Below are positions 61,390 through 64,000 of a stretch of DNA of 64,000 bases, one piece after another. Position 1 is the first letter of the stretch. The number at the start of each line of letters is the position of its first letter. The notes under the pieces were generated by a model. It made no database searches. It had not been told where the DNA came from and saw nothing but the letters and a program-made list of their open reading frames with translations. Source of the DNA: Psychrobacillus sp. BL-248-WT-3 (GTDB lineage Bacteria > Bacillota > Bacilli > Bacillales_A > Planococcaceae); NCBI RefSeq assembly GCF_012843435.1, contig NZ_JABAFC010000001.1, positions 272,476 through 336,475 on the forward strand. Reading direction: 5' to 3'. Both the position numbers and the translations under genes were made by a program.

Positions 61390-62226
61390 ATGTGGACGCA
61401 AGGTTTTATTGAGACGACTAGAGGTACATTTGAATTATTTGAGAAAGGATCTGGACCACCTATGGCTATTACACACCTTTATAGTGCGTTTGATAGTCGA
61501 GGAAATCATTTTGCAAATCCTTTCACAGACCATTACCATGTCTATTTGATAAACCTTAGAGGCGCCGGAAATTCCGTACAGGCTAAAGAGGAATCGGAAT
61601 ATAGCATGGATGAATCGGTATTAGATTTAGAGGCAATACGGATAGCCTTGAATATAGATACATGGGCATTTGGTGGACATTCCACAGGGGGCATGCTTGC
61701 TTTAAAATATGCTACATTAGCTCAGAAGTCATTAGACAAAATAGTAGCAGGTGGAGCTTCTGCTAGTGTTGCTTATAGTCAGGATGAAGAAAGTATTTAT
61801 AATCAACAAAACCCTAATTTTAAAAGAATAATAGAAATAATGGATTTACTAAACGATGTACAAACTCCAATCGAAATTCGCCAAAACATAAGCTATGAAT
61901 GGACTTTGATGTCTTATCATAAAGAGGAAAACTTAAAGGAAGCCTTAAAGACACCTAACAGTGGAAAGACAGTGGGACCAAGGCTTGATTATTTTAGAAA
62001 AGTAGAATGTGCTACATATGATATTCGAGAAGAATTGAAAAGTGTCTCTATACCTGCGTACATTTATGCTGGTAGATTTGATACACAATGTCCATACAAG
62101 TATGGAGAAGAGATAGCTCAATTATTGCCTAATTCAACGTTTGTTTCTTTTAACGAAAGTAATCACTTTCCATATTCTGAGGAAGCAGAAAAATTTCATA
62201 AATTCGTGATCCAAACACTTGATTAG
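61390..62226 (+). CDS. Alpha/beta hydrolase
   Basis: 278 residues. The nucleophile elbow is GGHSTGGMLALKYAT (Ser), INLRGAGNSVQ resembles the proline-iminopeptidase HGW-type loop region, and the tail holds Asp in YIYAGRFDTQCP and His in ESNHFPYSEEAEKF. ATAGGGGG precedes ATG. Soluble hydrolase; substrate unknown. Confidence 0.88.
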   Translation: MWTQGFIETTRGTFELFEKGSGPPMAITHLYSAFDSRGNHFANPFTDHYHVYLINLRGAGNSVQAKEESEYSMDESVLDLEAIRIALNIDTWAFGGHSTGGMLALKYATLAQKSLDKIVAGGASASVAYSQDEESIYNQQNPNFKRIIEIMDLLNDVQTPIEIRQNISYEWTLMSYHKEENLKEALKTPNSGKTVGPRLDYFRKVECATYDIREELKSVSIPAYIYAGRFDTQCPYKYGEEIAQLLPNSTFVSFNESNHFPYSEEAEKFHKFVIQTLD

Positions 62227-62292
62227 ATAGCTCTCCACTTGAAATATCATAAGACATTTTTATTAGCAAATAAATTTAGGAGTATGGTCTAG

Positions 62293-63048
62293 ATGAATAT
62301 AATAAGACTAAAAGAAGAGTGGCTAATGGAAGAAGCGAAAAGCTTTAAAGGATGGGATTTTTCTCATTTAAAAAACCGTTGGGAAGAGCAAGCGACACCA
62401 TGGGATTATCGAAAAATTATAGATCAATACTTATCTAATGAGCATTCTCTTCTAGATATGGGAACAGGTGGAGGTGAGTTCCTGCTCACCTTAGGTCATC
62501 CCTATGAAAATACATCCATTACAGAAGGGTGGGAACCCAATATAAATTTATGCAAGGAGACTTTGGAGCCATTAGGGATACGTGTTAAGCAGGTGTTTGA
62601 TGACAATCTATTACCTTTTGAGGACCAAACCTTTGATGTTATTATTAATCGCCATGAATCCTATAATTTGAAGGAAGTTCGAAGAGTTCTTAAAAAAGAA
62701 GGCATCTTTATAACCCAGCAGGTAGGGGGAAGGGATAATGAGTGGCTTTCTAACAATTTAATCCCTAACTTCAAGTCTCTATATCCTAATTTTTCTCTCG
62801 AGAACGAAGCCCAAAAGTTTATAGCTGAAGGATTTTCTCTTCTATATAAAAACGAATCATATCATTCGTTGAAATTTAGGGATGTCGGAGCAATTGTGTA
62901 CTATGCAAAAATTATAGATTGGGAATTTCCAGGATTTACAGTCGACTCCTGTCTGGAGCGATTAATAGAATTAGAGAAAATGAAGGAAAGTCAAGGATAT
63001 ATAGAAAGTCTACAACATCGCTTTATATTAGTGGTGAAAAACGAATGA
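62293..63048 (+). CDS. SAM-dependent methyltransferase
   Basis: 251 residues. LLDMGTGGGEFLLTLGHPYENTSITEGWEPN is the SAM motif I/II region, and LLPFEDQTFDVIINRHESYNLKEVRRVLKKEGIFITQQVGG the later motifs, similar to YwgD/SmtA-type methyltransferases. TTTAGGAG precedes ATG 62293. Substrate unknown. Confidence 0.88.
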   Translation: MNIIRLKEEWLMEEAKSFKGWDFSHLKNRWEEQATPWDYRKIIDQYLSNEHSLLDMGTGGGEFLLTLGHPYENTSITEGWEPNINLCKETLEPLGIRVKQVFDDNLLPFEDQTFDVIINRHESYNLKEVRRVLKKEGIFITQQVGGRDNEWLSNNLIPNFKSLYPNFSLENEAQKFIAEGFSLLYKNESYHSLKFRDVGAIVYYAKIIDWEFPGFTVDSCLERLIELEKMKESQGYIESLQHRFILVVKNE

Positions 63049-63140
63049 ATTCGAAAATTGTGCATGGAATGTCATGATAGTTTATATGCTAAAAACCTAA
63101 CTTTAACATTGCTTGAAACAAAAAAACCATCAGCCACGGA

Positions 63141-63176
63141 AAGCGTCCGAGATATGAGTGGAAATCAATTCTACTT
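63141..63176 (-). repeat. Remnant of a Bacillaceae-type repeat
   Basis: GGAAAGCGTCCG followed by GAGTGGAAATCAATTC resembles the terminal part of the widespread repeat also seen at 55022-55133. The surrounding 63049-63286 contains no convincing gene. Confidence 0.35.
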
Positions 63177-63286
63177 TACATATAAAAAAATAATCCTACT
63201 TCAACAATTAATTGTAGGTAAATTAGCATATTTTGACTAGCCTTTTTTACTGAAATGTCGTTTCTGCCATACATAGTAAAGGAAAT

Positions 63287-63337
63287 AACCCCCTACACAT
63301 CGAATTAGTAAAATACTAATCCCGTGTGTAGGGGGTT
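63287..63337. repeat. Large palindrome next to the IS110 element
   Basis: AACCCCCTACACA and TGTGTAGGGGGTT with inner ATTAGTA/TACTAAT form a 51-bp hairpin without a T run. It may be a terminator of the methyltransferase gene or the insertion target of the adjacent element. Confidence 0.6.
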
Positions 63338-63339
63338 AA

Positions 63340-63529
63340 TCGTTTTATAAGAACATAAGCCCAGTGGTAATATGTCAAGCGAAAAAAAGAAATGAATTGG
63401 AAATTACTTAAGTGATACTTTCCAAATGAACACTTTTTGCGCATACCAAATAAACCTCTCATTTTTCTGCTTTTAAAAAAGAAAAAAATGGAAGTTATTT
63501 AACGGGTGAAAGGTTGTGAGTTGGTTAAC
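63340..63529 (-). mobile_element. Non-coding right end of an IS110-family element
   Basis: About 190 non-coding bases follow the transposase stop. At 63378-63373 the minus strand reads TTGACA pointing out of the element, the -35 half that in IS110 elements joins a -10 box in the other end when the element circularises. The exact boundary is not visible. Confidence 0.5.
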
Positions 63530-64000
63530 TCAGTCTCTCCTTTCTGGTGGTATGTACAGCTGATTCGTGCGTAGTAGCGAATGCACGAGGCGTACTAGTT
63601 TTCTAGCGGTTAAGACGAGAGCGCGTTTATGTTGGTGCTTGGTTACTTCTTGGTATTTCTTTTGATAAAAGGCTTTATATTCAGTGTCATATTTACGTAC
63701 CGCATCTGCTGCTTGTACAAGATAATACCGTAGGTATTTATTGCCGGTTCGCATCCGGCTAGTATTTTCGGCTTCAAATTCGCCAGATTGATACTGTGTC
63801 CAAACGAGTCCAGCATATTTCGCTAATGCGTGGTGGTCATCAAAACGCTTGATATCTCCAATTTCGGCGAGCAAGCCGGCTGCGTACACGGGTCCAATGC
63901 CTTTTACGGAAGTTAATGTTTGGGTGAAACCTTTCATCATACGCTCGATTTCCTTATCCAAACGTTTGACTTGGGATTCCATATGGCGAATCGTACTTAA
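63530..64000 (-). CDS. IS110-family transposase, C-terminal part (runs off the window)
   Basis: 157 codons of C-terminal sequence. LTSVKGIGPVYAAGLLAEIGDIKRFDDHHALAKYAGL is the Transposase_20 domain with its helix-hairpin-helix; EFEAENTSRMRTGNKYLRYYLVQAADAV and LTARKLVRLVHSLLRTNQ complete it and carry the catalytic Ser-type region of these DEDD recombinases. The open frame continues past 64000, so the RuvC-like N-terminal half lies beyond. It reads up to the window edge without a stop. Confidence 0.88.
   Translation of the reverse strand, partial: LSTIRHMESQVKRLDKEIERMMKGFTQTLTSVKGIGPVYAAGLLAEIGDIKRFDDHHALAKYAGLVWTQYQSGEFEAENTSRMRTGNKYLRYYLVQAADAVRKYDTEYKAFYQKKYQEVTKHQHKRALVLTARKLVRLVHSLLRTNQLYIPPERRD

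Noticed and set aside
61271..61549. 92-codon open frame before and into the alpha/beta hydrolase gene
   Set aside because: It overlaps the hydrolase in another frame, and its product has no natural composition.
63058..63240. 60-codon frame after the methyltransferase gene
   Set aside because: It runs across a remnant repeat and has no ribosome site.
1..64000. tRNA, rRNA or prophage genes
   Set aside because: Reading both strands gave no cloverleaf, rRNA segment or phage structural gene.

Overview
The window looks like chromosomal DNA of a low-GC Gram-positive rod of the order Bacillales, most likely Planococcaceae/Caryophanaceae (Psychrobacillus, Lysinibacillus or Sporosarcina relatives). 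The reasons are strong GGAGG-type ribosome sites with many TTG/GTG starts, AT-rich intergenic DNA, rho-independent terminators, CcpA-type cre sites, an AhrC/ArgR-type ARG box, RsbR, YqjM and LCP-type proteins, and a phenylalanine dehydrogenase of the kind known from Sporosarcina, Lysinibacillus and Bacillus badius. No rRNA, tRNA, CRISPR array or phage is visible.

1-4.5 kb: the 3' part of a phenylacetate (paa) operon: the tail of an enoyl-CoA hydratase, paaG, an aldehyde dehydrogenase (PacL/PaaZ-like), paaH and a PaaJ-like thiolase. 4.6-6.7 kb: a divergent MFS exporter/TetR pair with two matching operators. 6.9-8.5 kb: two unrecognised genes. 8.7-12.9 kb: the PaaX repressor, a frameshifted small gene, three tandem copies of a 125-bp hairpin-forming repeat, PaaY, a nitronate-monooxygenase-family flavoprotein and a GntR regulator.

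13.2-30.0 kb is the centrepiece: seventeen tightly packed co-directional genes, with a cre site upstream and a terminator at the end. They encode a FlK-like thioesterase, phenylalanine dehydrogenase, a complete 2-oxoacid dehydrogenase complex (E1alpha, E1beta, E2, E3), a three-part ABC importer, and the homoprotocatechuate meta-cleavage pathway (HpaG1, HpaG2, HpaF, HpaB, HpaC, a DapA-family aldolase, HpaE, HpaD). Read together they suggest a complete route for Phe/Tyr: import, oxidative deamination to the arylpyruvate, oxidative decarboxylation directly to the arylacetyl-CoA, then either the paa pathway (phenylacetyl-CoA) or thioesterase release of 4-hydroxyphenylacetate for HpaBC and ring cleavage. 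HpaH and the usual HpaI are absent; a single DapA-family protein stands where both would be expected. The E3 subunit lacks the normal glycine-rich NAD motif.

30-64 kb is ordinary chromosome: nitroreductase, VOC protein, catalase, YhfK-like reductase, a PadR/membrane-protein operon, acetyltransferases, an RsbR-like STAS protein, a MerR-CorC/HlyC pair with unusual translation signals, an OsmC protein, an old yellow enzyme, argGH, a SulP/UspA pair, an ABC-2 exporter with its PadR regulator, NUDIX and phosphatase genes, an LCP protein, a TetR/MFS pair, several small membrane or lipoproteins, a hydrolase, a methyltransferase and, at the right edge, the 3' part of an IS110-family element. Genes that simple start-codon searches miss or misplace include a lipoprotein (60602-60964) and a MerR regulator (41818-42219), both apparently starting at ATT, a 42-codon gene (34062-34190), a membrane gene broken by an in-frame stop (48498-48782) and a small gene broken in a T8 tract (9733-9923).
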